Shown here piece after piece: positions 1 to 7,793 of a stretch of 64,000 nucleotides of DNA. The stretch is taken from positions 214,653 to 278,652 of the forward strand of contig NZ_JBHTKH010000006.1 of the NCBI RefSeq assembly GCF_042676085.1, read 5' to 3'. Under the pieces are notes generated by a model, which saw only the letters and a program-made list of their open reading frames with translations, was not told the origin of the DNA and searched no databases. Within the stretch, counting starts at the first letter, position 1. The number at the start of each line of letters is the position of its first letter. The position numbers and the translations under genes are program-made. Origin of the DNA: Terrabacter terrigena (GTDB taxonomy: Bacteria > Actinomycetota > Actinomycetes > Actinomycetales > Dermatophilaceae).

Positions 1-2
1 TG

Positions 3-134
3 CGCGACGGGGCCACCGACGACGAGCTGCTCGGTCTCATGCGGGGCGAGATGTGGCGCAAGCGCAAGGGCCACGGCATCGGCGACCCCGGATTCGTGCA
101 GCCAGACCGTCCCATGTCCGCCATCGGCGGCTGA
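3..134 (+). CDS. C-terminal fragment of an unrecognised protein
   Basis: An open frame enters from the left edge and ends at a TGA at 132-134, giving the last 43 residues of a protein. The tail is charged in its middle (MWRKRKGHGIGDPG) and ends in SAIGG. Codon use is typical of the window, so it is probably a real gene end. The fragment is too short to assign to a family. It converges on the minus-strand small gene that ends at 179. Confidence 0.55.
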   Translation, partial: RDGATDDELLGLMRGEMWRKRKGHGIGDPGFVQPDRPMSAIGG

Positions 135-178
135 CAGACGGGCCGGTCAGGAGGGCCGGAGCGCGGTGACGGAGGCGA

Positions 179-421
179 CTACCCGTCGGCGTCGGTGAGC
201 GCCTCGACGGGAACCACCTCGATGAGGAAACCGCGCAGCGCCACGAAGTCGGCCAGCGACTTCTCGTGGTCGTCGCACGCGAGCCACACCTTCCGGCGCT
301 CGGGCTTGTGCAGCTTGGGGTTGTTCCAGACCACCGCGTGCCGAGCGGGCGCGCGGCACGCCTTCGCGCTGCAGACGTGATCGGTGCCAGACGGGGGCGC
401 CGCAGCCACGGCGTCGCTCAC
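179..421 (-). CDS. small conserved actinobacterial protein with Cys/His residues
   Basis: This 80-residue protein has a short variable N-terminus and then a conserved-looking core: CSAKACRAPA, VVWNNPKLH, a basic RRKVW stretch and ACDDH. The spaced cysteines and histidines (C-x4-C, then C-x2-H) suggest a small metal-binding or zinc-finger-like fold. Proteins of this type are widespread in actinobacteria, and I recall some labelled acetone carboxylase, which a protein this small cannot be. The start is a GTG at 421 that overlaps the stop of the upstream DUF3099 gene by four bases (GTGA), so the two are probably translationally coupled. The function is unknown. Confidence 0.7.
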   Translation of the reverse strand: MSDAVAAAPPSGTDHVCSAKACRAPARHAVVWNNPKLHKPERRKVWLACDDHEKSLADFVALRGFLIEVVPVEALTDADG

Positions 422-708
422 TGCTCGATGCGCCGGGTGTCGTCCTGTGGCGTGACCGCCTGCAGGTCGCCGGGCTGGCGCGGCGCGACGGCGTTCGCGA
501 TCACCACGGCGATGTAGGGGATGACGACGGCACCGATCACCGCGGCCCAGCGCAGCCAGCCCGATGTGACGAAGACCAGGCCGAAGAGCGCAACTCGGAT
601 CCCCATCATCGTCAGGTAGCGCTTGATGCGCTTGTCCTGGTCGTCGGTGGTGGAGGTCGGCGCCGACGTGACGCTGTGCACGACGGGTTCGTGGTGGGCT
701 CTTGGCAC
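418..708 (-). CDS. DUF3099 membrane protein
   Basis: A 96-residue protein with a short polar N-terminus, two hydrophobic segments (roughly residues 34-50 and 53-72) separated by a tight turn, and a polar tail. This is the arrangement of the actinobacterial DUF3099 family, whose function is unknown. The GTG start at 708 is chosen because a TATGGT hexamer (715-720 on the complement) sits six bases upstream, a leaderless arrangement repeated across the window. It precedes and overlaps the small Cys/His gene. It is divergent from fabG, with about 118 bp between the starts. Confidence 0.75.
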   Translation of the reverse strand: MPRAHHEPVVHSVTSAPTSTTDDQDKRIKRYLTMMGIRVALFGLVFVTSGWLRWAAVIGAVVIPYIAVVIANAVAPRQPGDLQAVTPQDDTRRIEQ

Positions 709-750
709 CCTTCCACCATAAGCCCGTCCGGCGCGGGTGGACCGTGCTGT

Positions 751-775
751 CTACCCTTCGGTAGTCCGTTAGGTT
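751..775 (+). promoter_or_regulatory. candidate fabG promoter with inverted repeat
   Basis: A 5-4-5 inverted repeat, CTACC-CTTC-GGTAG, lies at 751-764. It is followed by TAGGTT at 770-775, which fits an actinobacterial -10 element about 50 bases before the fabG start. The repeat could be an operator or a small hairpin. It is short, so this is suggestive only. Confidence 0.35.
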
Positions 776-826
776 TCGGGGCAGGACCGAGACTCCGGCA
801 CGGCCGGACGGATGGAGGAACGCACT

Positions 827-1561
827 GTGTCAACGACGGTGGAGACGGCAACCACGGCGCGCAACGTGCTCGTCACCGGGGGGAACCGCGGCATCGGCCT
901 CGCGATCGCCCGGGCCTTTGCCGAGGCGGGCGACGACGTCGTCATCACCCACCGGTCGGGCGAGCCGCCGGAGGGCCTCAAGGGTGTCACGTGCGAGGTG
1001 ACCGAGTCCGCCTCCGTCGACGCGGCCTTCAAGGCGGCCGAGGAGATCTTCGGCGGCCCGGTCGAGGTGCTCGTCGCCAACGCCGGCATCACCCGCGACA
1101 CCCTCCTCATGCGCATGACCGACGAGGAGTTCGACTCCGTCATCGACACCAACCTCGCCGGCGCCTTCCGCTGCGCGCGCCGCGCGGCGACGGGCATGAT
1201 CCGCAAGCGCAAGGGCCGCATCGTCCTCATCAGCAGCGTCGTCGGCCTCTACGGGTCGCCGGGCCAGACCAACTACGCCGCCTCCAAGGCGGGCCTGGTC
1301 GGCCTGGCCCGCTCGATCTCCCGCGAGATCGGCGGCCGCGGCATCACCGCCAACGTCGTCGCGCCCGGCTTCATCGACACCGAGATGACCGCAGTGCTGC
1401 CCGAAGACCAGAAGAAGCAGTACCTCTCCAACATCCCCGCCGGCCGCTTCGCCACGCCCGAGGAGGTCGCGTCCGTCGTGCGCTTCGTCGCCAGCGACGA
1501 CGCCGCCTACATCACGGGCGCCGTCATCCCCGTCGACGGCGGCCTCGGCATGGGGCACTGA
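827..1561 (+). CDS. fabG: 3-oxoacyl-ACP reductase
   Basis: A 244-residue short-chain dehydrogenase that reduces 3-oxoacyl-ACP with NADPH in the fatty-acid elongation cycle. The N-terminal Rossmann motif is TGGNRGIG, followed by NAG, the catalytic serine in LISSVVG, YAASK with the active-site Tyr and Lys, and a C-terminal VDGGLGMGH. I chose the GTG at 827 because GGAGGA lies at 814-819 with seven bases of spacing. The in-frame ATG at 812 overlaps that Shine-Dalgarno sequence and would add only five residues. fabI follows on the same strand 80 bases later, as in the mabA-inhA pair of other actinobacteria. Confidence 0.93.
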   Translation: MSTTVETATTARNVLVTGGNRGIGLAIARAFAEAGDDVVITHRSGEPPEGLKGVTCEVTESASVDAAFKAAEEIFGGPVEVLVANAGITRDTLLMRMTDEEFDSVIDTNLAGAFRCARRAATGMIRKRKGRIVLISSVVGLYGSPGQTNYAASKAGLVGLARSISREIGGRGITANVVAPGFIDTEMTAVLPEDQKKQYLSNIPAGRFATPEEVASVVRFVASDDAAYITGAVIPVDGGLGMGH

Positions 1562-1568
1562 CCCCACC

Positions 1569-1594
1569 CGACGGCATACGGCCGTATGCCGTCG
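1569..1594. repeat. perfect 26-bp palindrome made of two CGTATGCCG motifs
   Basis: The 13 bases at 1569-1581 (beginning CGACGGCATACGG) are the exact reverse complement of 1582-1594, with no loop. Each arm holds one copy of the window-wide motif CGTATGCCG (at 1572-1580 and 1583-1591, in opposite orientations). It lies eight bases after the fabG stop and 48 bases before the fabI start. It may act as a terminator, a protein-binding site or a genome-architecture element. Confidence 0.85.
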
Positions 1595-1641
1595 ATGTCG
1601 TTGTGCACCAAGCGTCCCACCCACTCGAGAAAGTCGCAGGC

Positions 1642-2403
1642 ATGGGAATCCTCGAAGGCAAGAAGCTCCTCATCACCGGCGTCCTCATGGACAGCTCCAT
1701 CGCGTTCCACGTCGCCAAGCTGGCGCAGGAGGAGGGTGCGACCGTCGTCCTCACCTCCTTCGGACGCACCATGAAGATCACGCAGACGATCGCCAGGCGG
1801 CTTCCTGAGACGCCGGTCGTGATCGAGCTCGACGTCGCCGACCAGGAGCACCTCGACACGTTGGCCGACCGGCTGCGCGAGCACGTCGACGGCCTCGACG
1901 GCGTGCTCCACTCGATCGGCTTCGCTCCGCAGGGCGCCTTCAACTTCCTCGAGGGCACGTGGGAGGACGTCTCCACGGCGCTGCAGATCTCCGCATACAG
2001 CCTCAAGGCCCTGGCGGTCGCCGCCCTGCCCCTCATGCCCGAGGGTGGGAGCGTCGTCGGCCTGACCTTCGACGCGAAGTTCGCCTGGCCGGTCTACGAC
2101 TGGATGGGCGTCGCGAAGGCCGCCTTCGAGTCGACCAACCGCTACCTCGCCCGCGACCTCGGCCCGAAGTCGGTGCGCTGCAACCTCGTCGCGGCCGGAC
2201 CGATCCGTACGACGGCAGCCAAGTCGATCCCGGGCTTCGAGCAGTTCGAGCAGGTCTGGGACGAGCGCGCACCCCTGGGCTGGGACGTCAACGACCCGGT
2301 GCCCGCCGCGAAGGCGTGCGCCGCGCTGCTCTCCGACTGGTTCCCGGCGACCACCGGCGAGATCCTGCACGTCGACGGCGGCGTCCACGCGATGGGGCAG
2401 TGA
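1642..2403 (+). CDS. fabI: enoyl-ACP reductase (InhA/FabI type)
   Basis: A 253-residue NADH-dependent enoyl-ACP reductase that completes each elongation cycle of fatty-acid synthesis. It has the modified Rossmann signature of this family (GILEGKKLLITGVLMDSSIA), the SIGFAP segment after the fourth strand, and the YDWMGVAK motif, whose Tyr and Lys match the Y-x6-K pair of InhA. The C-terminal GEILHVDGG is also typical. The length is slightly below that of InhA. The ATG at 1642 gives the canonical N-terminus; its ribosome-binding site is weak (AGAAAG-like). It follows fabG across an intergenic palindrome, so the two may share one transcript or be separated by that element. Confidence 0.93.
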   Translation: MGILEGKKLLITGVLMDSSIAFHVAKLAQEEGATVVLTSFGRTMKITQTIARRLPETPVVIELDVADQEHLDTLADRLREHVDGLDGVLHSIGFAPQGAFNFLEGTWEDVSTALQISAYSLKALAVAALPLMPEGGSVVGLTFDAKFAWPVYDWMGVAKAAFESTNRYLARDLGPKSVRCNLVAAGPIRTTAAKSIPGFEQFEQVWDERAPLGWDVNDPVPAAKACAALLSDWFPATTGEILHVDGGVHAMGQ

Positions 2404-2475
2404 GGGAGCGGTGACGCAGGCGTGACGGAGTGGTGACCCGGCGGGGCCTCACCGGCTCTCGCTAGAGTCCTGCCC

Positions 2476-4725
2476 ATGCCTCACGCCGGGACCGAGTCCA
2501 GCACCCTGACGCCGAACGACCCGGAGGCGGTGCCGCCGGTCCGCGTCGACGAGGTTCGGGTCCTCGACGGGCCCAACCTCTACTTCGCCAGGCCCGCCAT
2601 CAAGGTGATCCTGCACCTGCCCGGCTACCTCGACCTCAAGCGCTCCGAGGCCGAGACCCTGGCTCGCCGGCTCGGCATGCGTTCGGCCAGGCCGGGCAAG
2701 CGCGGCACGGCACTGCGCCAGCGCTTCGTCATGCGCCTGATCCGCAACGTGACCCGCCGTGTCGGCACCGAGATCGGGGCCGGGCGCCTCGGCGTACGCG
2801 TGCGGGCCGGCCAGACGGTCGAGGACGTCGTGCTCGCGTTCCCGTGGGTGCACCGCACCCGCGGACGGGTCGCCGGCGAGCAGTTCGGCGCCGTCATGGC
2901 TGGTCTGCTCGACTCCTCGCGCCGCGTCGACGACGTCATCGAGGAGGTCGCCGCCGTCATCATGGACGCCCCCGACGGCCCGGGGCCGAGCGTCATCACG
3001 CCCACGGTGCCCGTCGCCTCGGTCACCGGCACGAACGGCAAGACGACGACGACCCGCCTCATGGCGCACATGTGCATGACGGCCGGCCTGACGACGGCGT
3101 GGAGCTCGACGGACGGCGTCGTCGTCATGGGCGAGACGAAGGAGGAGGGCGACTTCTCCGGACCCGCCGGTGCGCGCGGCGTGCTCGAGACCCCCGGCCT
3201 CGACATCGGCATCCTCGAGACCGCCCGCGGCGGCATGCTGCTCAAGGGCATGGGCGTCACCGCCAACGACGTCAGCGTCGTCACCAACGTCAGCGCCGAC
3301 CACCTCGGCCTGCAGGGCATCGACACCCTCGACCAGCTCGCCGAGGTCAAGGCCATCGTCACCACCGTCACCAAGCCTCAGGGCTGGGTGGTGCTGAACG
3401 GTGACGACCCCCGAGTCTGGGCGATGCGCCACGGCATCAAGGCCAAGCCGTGGGCGTTCAGCCTCGACCCCGCATCGCCCGCGCTGTGGGAGTCGATCAA
3501 CGCCGGCGGCCGCGGCATCACGGTGCTCGACGGCGAGATCGTCGTCCTGTCGCCCAACGGTGACCCCGACCGGCTGGTCAAGATCGTCGACGTGCCGATG
3601 ACGCTCAGCGGGCTGTCGCAGAACAACATCGCGAACGCCTTGGCCGGTGCCGCTGCCGCGCTCGGGCTCGGCGTGCCGCGCTCCGCGGTCGTCGAGGGCC
3701 TGCGCTCCTTCGCCCCCGACCCCGAGCACAACTGGGGTCGCCTCAACACGTACTCACTGCCGCTGCAGCAGGGTGGCAAGGCGACCGTGATCATGGACAT
3801 GGCCCACAACGAAGCGGGTCTCGAGGCCCTCCTCGACGTCGCGCGCGGTCTCGCAGCACCGGGCGGGGCCGTACGCCTCGGGCTGGGTTGCGCGGGCGAC
3901 CGGGCCGATGAGGCGATCACGGCGATGGGCGAGATCGCCGGCCACGGCGCGGAGGAGGTCGTCCTCAAGATCGCGCGCCCCTACCTCCGCGGCCGCCAGC
4001 CCGACGAGCTGCTCGGGCTCTTCCGCGACGGTCTTGCCAAGGTCGGAGTGCTCGACGTGCCCGACTACGGCACCGAGCTGGCGGCGTTCGAGGCCCTGGT
4101 GCCGCACGCGCTCGACGGCGACGTCATCGCCCTGATGTGCCACGCCGAGCGCACCGAGGTCGACCGTTGGATCCGTGACCACGGGGGCAAGGTCGACGAC
4201 GCCCGCACGATCCGGCGCAAGGTCGTGGCCGCACGCGGTGAGCACGAGCTCGAGGCCGAGATCGCTGCCCTGTGGGACATCGACGACGAGTCGGCCCGGG
4301 TCACCGCCGCCCAGGACCTCGTCGACACCCACCCCGGCGACCCACGCCTCGTCTTCGAGCTCGCCGGCGCCAAGGACTCCATGGGCGACGAGCAGGGTGC
4401 GATCGGCCTCTACGAGCAGGCCCTCGCCGGCGGACTGCGCGAGCCGCACCGTCACCGGGCGCAGCTGCAGCTCGCGTCGAGCCTGCGGGTGGTGGGCCGG
4501 GCTGCGGAGGCTCAGGCCCTCGTCACCGGGGTGCTCGAGGCGCGACCGCACAACACGGCCGCGCTCATGCTGCGGGCGCTGGTCCAGGCCGACCTGGGTC
4601 AGGAGCGCCAGGCCGTCGCCGACCTCATCCGGGCCACGCTCGAGGCCACGACCGACGTCGACACCCAGAGCTACCGCCGGGCGCTGCGCGCGTACGCCGA
4701 CGAGCTCGCCCCCGCCTCCGACTGA
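2476..4725 (+). CDS. CphA-like Mur ligase lacking ATP-grasp, fused to TPR domain
   Basis: The protein has 749 residues. Residues about 20-160 resemble the N-domain of cyanophycin synthetase (compare VLDGPNLYFARPAIKV here with IYRGPNVWSYQQAIHL in the neighbouring CphA). They are followed directly by a Mur-ligase domain: P-loop GTNGKTTTT at 185-193, the SADHLGLQGI region, and MDMAHNEAG. The ATP-grasp domain that sits between these parts in CphA is absent. Residues about 600-745 form TPR-like helical repeats (DPRLVFELAGAKDSMG, AIGLYEQALAGG, AEAQALVTGVLEARP), homologous to a small stand-alone bacterial TPR protein. The ATG at 2476 has TAGAGT seven bases upstream, so the transcript is probably leaderless. 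It converges on cphA. A role in making or modifying a cyanophycin-like peptide is inferred from context. Confidence 0.82.
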   Translation: MPHAGTESSTLTPNDPEAVPPVRVDEVRVLDGPNLYFARPAIKVILHLPGYLDLKRSEAETLARRLGMRSARPGKRGTALRQRFVMRLIRNVTRRVGTEIGAGRLGVRVRAGQTVEDVVLAFPWVHRTRGRVAGEQFGAVMAGLLDSSRRVDDVIEEVAAVIMDAPDGPGPSVITPTVPVASVTGTNGKTTTTRLMAHMCMTAGLTTAWSSTDGVVVMGETKEEGDFSGPAGARGVLETPGLDIGILETARGGMLLKGMGVTANDVSVVTNVSADHLGLQGIDTLDQLAEVKAIVTTVTKPQGWVVLNGDDPRVWAMRHGIKAKPWAFSLDPASPALWESINAGGRGITVLDGEIVVLSPNGDPDRLVKIVDVPMTLSGLSQNNIANALAGAAAALGLGVPRSAVVEGLRSFAPDPEHNWGRLNTYSLPLQQGGKATVIMDMAHNEAGLEALLDVARGLAAPGGAVRLGLGCAGDRADEAITAMGEIAGHGAEEVVLKIARPYLRGRQPDELLGLFRDGLAKVGVLDVPDYGTELAAFEALVPHALDGDVIALMCHAERTEVDRWIRDHGGKVDDARTIRRKVVAARGEHELEAEIAALWDIDDESARVTAAQDLVDTHPGDPRLVFELAGAKDSMGDEQGAIGLYEQALAGGLREPHRHRAQLQLASSLRVVGRAAEAQALVTGVLEARPHNTAALMLRALVQADLGQERQAVADLIRATLEATTDVDTQSYRRALRAYADELAPASD

Positions 4726-4746
4726 CCGGTCCCAGCGCACCCGGTG

Positions 4747-4761
4747 GCGCCCGGCGGGCGC
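4747..4761. terminator. short hairpin between convergent genes
   Basis: GCGCCC and GGGCGC form a 6-bp stem with a GGC loop, 22 bases after the Mur-ligase stop and 55 bases beyond the end of cphA on the other strand. There is no T-tract, which is common in high-GC actinobacteria. It could terminate transcription from either side. Confidence 0.35.
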
Positions 4762-4815
4762 GCGAACGGTCGGGGCGGCGTACGCGTGGGCGACTCGGAG
4801 GTCGAGCAGCGCGCC

Positions 4816-7707
4816 TCAGATGGCGGTGTCGTCGGCCATCTCGGGCTGGGCCTCGGCCGGCACCGCGCCGAGCGCTTCACCCTCGGCTTCGTCGCCCACC
4901 GCCTCGGCCGTCTCGGTGAGCGTGCTCGGGTCGAGGTCGGGGTCGCTCGTCGCGGCCGCCGGCGTTCCGATACGGGCACCGGCCTGGGCGTGCTTCGTGC
5001 GCTCCTCGAGCTCCGCGACGACCATCGAGTGCTGGTCGACGCACATCACGACGAGGTCACCCGGGTTGGTGCGGCCCAGCACGTGCCGGGTGGCCTCCAG
5101 CTCGTCGAGGACGATCTCGACCTGGCGGCAGCGGGCGCCCTCGGCCATCGCCTGACGTGCCCCCTCGGCCACGAGCGCCGCGCTCTCTCCGGGCTTGCGA
5201 CCGCGCAGGCGGGCGTCCTCTCGGACCACGATGACGTCGAAGTGATGCGCGGCGACGGCGCCGAGCTCGCGGATGTCGTCGTCGCGTCGGTCACCGGCTG
5301 CGCCGATCATGCCGATGCGCGACGTGCGGCCGAGGTCGGCCTGTCCCTGCTTCTGCTGCGCGTAGCGGTCGACGAACGCGCCGAGCTCCTTCATGCCGGC
5401 CGCGTTGTGGCAGTAGTCGACGAACACCTCGGCGTTGGCCACCTGGACGAGGTTCAGGCGGCCGGGGGAGAGGTAGTAGGTCGTGGCGAAGGTGCGCAGG
5501 CCCTGGCGGATGTCGTGCAGAGGCGCGCCAGCGGCGAACGCGGCACCCGCAGCGGCGAGGGCGTTGGCCACGTTGAAGCGGGCCGCACCGCCGAAGGTCG
5601 ACGGCAGCAGGTGCGTCCACGCGAGCTGCATGCTGCGGCGGCCGTGCTTGATGACGATCATCTCGCCGCGGTCGCTGGGCTCGAGCACCACGGCGCGCCC
5701 GCCTCGACGGCAGTAGTCGTCGACGAACTCGCGCACCTCGCTGCCGGGCTCGGACATCGTGAACCAGACGATGCCGCCAGAGCAGCGGCGGCGCATGTTG
5801 CGCACGTGCGGGTCGTCGGCGTTGAGCACTGCGAACCCGTCGCGCGGGACCGCCTCGACGATGACGGCCTTGACGTCAGCGAGCTGGCGAAGGGTGTCGA
5901 TTCCCTTCATTCCCAAGTGATCCGGTGCGATGTTGGTGACAACCGCGATGTCGTTGCGGTCGTATCCGAGACCCTCGCGCAGGATACCGCCGCGGGCGAC
6001 CTCCATGACGGCGAAGTCGACGCGGGGGTTCTGCAGGACCATCCGCGCAGACCGCGGCCCGGACGCGTCGGCCTTGATGACGAGCCGCTCGTCGATGACG
6101 ACGCCGTCGGTGGAGGTCATGCCGACCTTGCGACCGAGGCCCTTGAAGATGTGGGCGATCATGCGCGAGGTCGTCGTCTTTCCGTTGGTTCCGGTGACCG
6201 CGACGATCGGCACGCGCGACTGGGCGCCAGGCGGGAAGAGCAGGTCGACGACCGGCTTCGCGATGAACTGCGGCTCGCCGACGGTGGGGTGCGTGTGCAT
6301 GCGGAACCCGGGGGCGGCGTTGACCTCGCAGATCGCCCCACCGGTCTCGCGTACGGGGTAGGTGATGTCGGGGCAGATGAAGTCGATGCCCGCGACGTCG
6401 AGGCCGACGATGCGCGCGGCCTCCTCGGCGATCTCGACGTTGTCGGGGTGCGCGTCGAAGGTGCGGTCGATCGAGATGCCGCCGGTGGACATGTTGCCGG
6501 TCAGCGCCAGCTTGACCATCTCGCCCTCGGGCGGCACCGACTCGAGGGTGTACCCCTGGCCGGTCAGGATCTCGAGCGCGTTGGCGTCGACCTTGATCTT
6601 CGTCAGCACCTTCTCGTGCCCGACGCCACGACGCGGGTCGGCGTTCGTGATGTCGACGAGCTCGCCGACGGTGTGCGTGCCGTCACCGACGACGTGCGCG
6701 GGCACCCTCTCGGCGATGGCCTGCATGCGCCCACCGACGATGAGGCAGCGGTAGTCGCGCCCGGTGACGAACGACTCGACGATGATGGTGCCGCGCCGCG
6801 ACTCGGCCTTCGCGATGTCGTACGCCTTCTCGACCTCCTCGTCGCTCTGGAGGTTGAGGCACACCCCACGCCCGTGGTTGCCGTCGAGGGGCTTGACGAC
6901 CACCGGGAAGCCGATGCGTCGGGCTGCGTCGACCGTGCCGCGCAGTGTGCGGACGGCCTCCTGCCTGGGCACCGGAAGGCCGGCGGAGCCGAGCAGCTTG
7001 GTCGTCATGTCCTTGTCGCTCGCGATGTCGACGGCGAGGGCGCCGGTCTTCGAGGTCATCGTGGCCCGGATGCGCTGGGCGTGGACGCCCTGGCCGAGCT
7101 GGACGAGGGAAGCGGAGTTGAGGCGGATGAACGGGATGTCGCGCGACGCGGCCTCCTCGAGGATGGCCGCCGTCGACGGTCCGAAGGCGACCCGCTCGGC
7201 CTGCTTCAGGAACGCATTGAACTCGGTCTCGAAGTCGAAGCCGTCCGCGCTGTCGACGAGGTGGTTGATGAGGCGTACTGCGAGCTTGCCGGCGGCGACA
7301 CCGACCGTCTCGTCCGTGTAGCTGTAGATGACGTTGTAGCGGCCTGGCTGGCCCTTGACCGCGCGGGTCTTGCCGCGGCGCGAGTCGTGGCCGGCGAGGG
7401 TCTGCAGCTGGAGGGCGACGTGCTCGGCGACGTGGCCGAGCCAGGTGCCCTCGCGAAGCCGCTCGATGAAGCCGCCGCGGCGGCCGAGCGAGCAGGTGTG
7501 CCGCTCGAGGCCGGGCACCAGCTCGATGAGCCGGTCGGTGAACCCGTCGAGCGAGACCGTGGGGTACTCCTCGAGGCTGCCGAGGTCGACGACGAGATGG
7601 ATGGCCTGCTGGTAGGACCAGACGTTGGGGCCGCGGTAGATCCGGGTCTCGAGGATCTTCAGGTCCGGTCGGGCCGGGCCTGTGGGGGTGGGGACCTCGA
7701 CGGCCAT
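4816..7707 (-). CDS. cphA: cyanophycin synthetase
   Basis: A 963-residue enzyme that makes cyanophycin by ATP-dependent addition of Asp to the backbone and Arg to the side chains. It shows the CphA order: N-domain (about 20-165), ATP-grasp domain (about 200-480, with PVVVKPLDGNHGRGV and CEVNAAPGFRMH), then the Mur-ligase domain (P-loop GTNGKTTTS from residue 506, NIAPDHLGMKGI, VDYCHNAAG). The length is slightly greater than usual for the family because of a C-terminal acidic tail (about the last 45 residues). The ATG at 7707 is chosen over an upstream in-frame start because AGGAGG precedes it at the right distance. cphB lies upstream on the same strand, so synthesis and breakdown are encoded together. 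Confidence 0.95.
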   Translation of the reverse strand: MAVEVPTPTGPARPDLKILETRIYRGPNVWSYQQAIHLVVDLGSLEEYPTVSLDGFTDRLIELVPGLERHTCSLGRRGGFIERLREGTWLGHVAEHVALQLQTLAGHDSRRGKTRAVKGQPGRYNVIYSYTDETVGVAAGKLAVRLINHLVDSADGFDFETEFNAFLKQAERVAFGPSTAAILEEAASRDIPFIRLNSASLVQLGQGVHAQRIRATMTSKTGALAVDIASDKDMTTKLLGSAGLPVPRQEAVRTLRGTVDAARRIGFPVVVKPLDGNHGRGVCLNLQSDEEVEKAYDIAKAESRRGTIIVESFVTGRDYRCLIVGGRMQAIAERVPAHVVGDGTHTVGELVDITNADPRRGVGHEKVLTKIKVDANALEILTGQGYTLESVPPEGEMVKLALTGNMSTGGISIDRTFDAHPDNVEIAEEAARIVGLDVAGIDFICPDITYPVRETGGAICEVNAAPGFRMHTHPTVGEPQFIAKPVVDLLFPPGAQSRVPIVAVTGTNGKTTTSRMIAHIFKGLGRKVGMTSTDGVVIDERLVIKADASGPRSARMVLQNPRVDFAVMEVARGGILREGLGYDRNDIAVVTNIAPDHLGMKGIDTLRQLADVKAVIVEAVPRDGFAVLNADDPHVRNMRRRCSGGIVWFTMSEPGSEVREFVDDYCRRGGRAVVLEPSDRGEMIVIKHGRRSMQLAWTHLLPSTFGGAARFNVANALAAAGAAFAAGAPLHDIRQGLRTFATTYYLSPGRLNLVQVANAEVFVDYCHNAAGMKELGAFVDRYAQQKQGQADLGRTSRIGMIGAAGDRRDDDIRELGAVAAHHFDVIVVREDARLRGRKPGESAALVAEGARQAMAEGARCRQVEIVLDELEATRHVLGRTNPGDLVVMCVDQHSMVVAELEERTKHAQAGARIGTPAAATSDPDLDPSTLTETAEAVGDEAEGEALGAVPAEAQPEMADDTAI

Positions 7708-7755
7708 GGATCTCCTCCTAGGTGGTCGCGTCGTATGCCGCACGGGCACCTCGCG

Positions 7756-7771
7756 CTGACCGTACTGTCAG
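7756..7771 (-). promoter_or_regulatory. candidate operator/promoter of cphA
   Basis: CTGACCGTACTGTCAG is a near-perfect 16-bp dyad (14 of 16 bases symmetric). On the minus strand it contains TACGGT, a plausible -10 hexamer, about 50 bases before the cphA ATG. A repressor binding here would block that promoter. No regulator gene is adjacent, so the factor is unknown. One copy of the CGTATGCCG motif lies nearby at 7732-7740. Confidence 0.4.
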
Positions 7772-7793
7772 GGACGGGCGGGAACTGGCTGGA

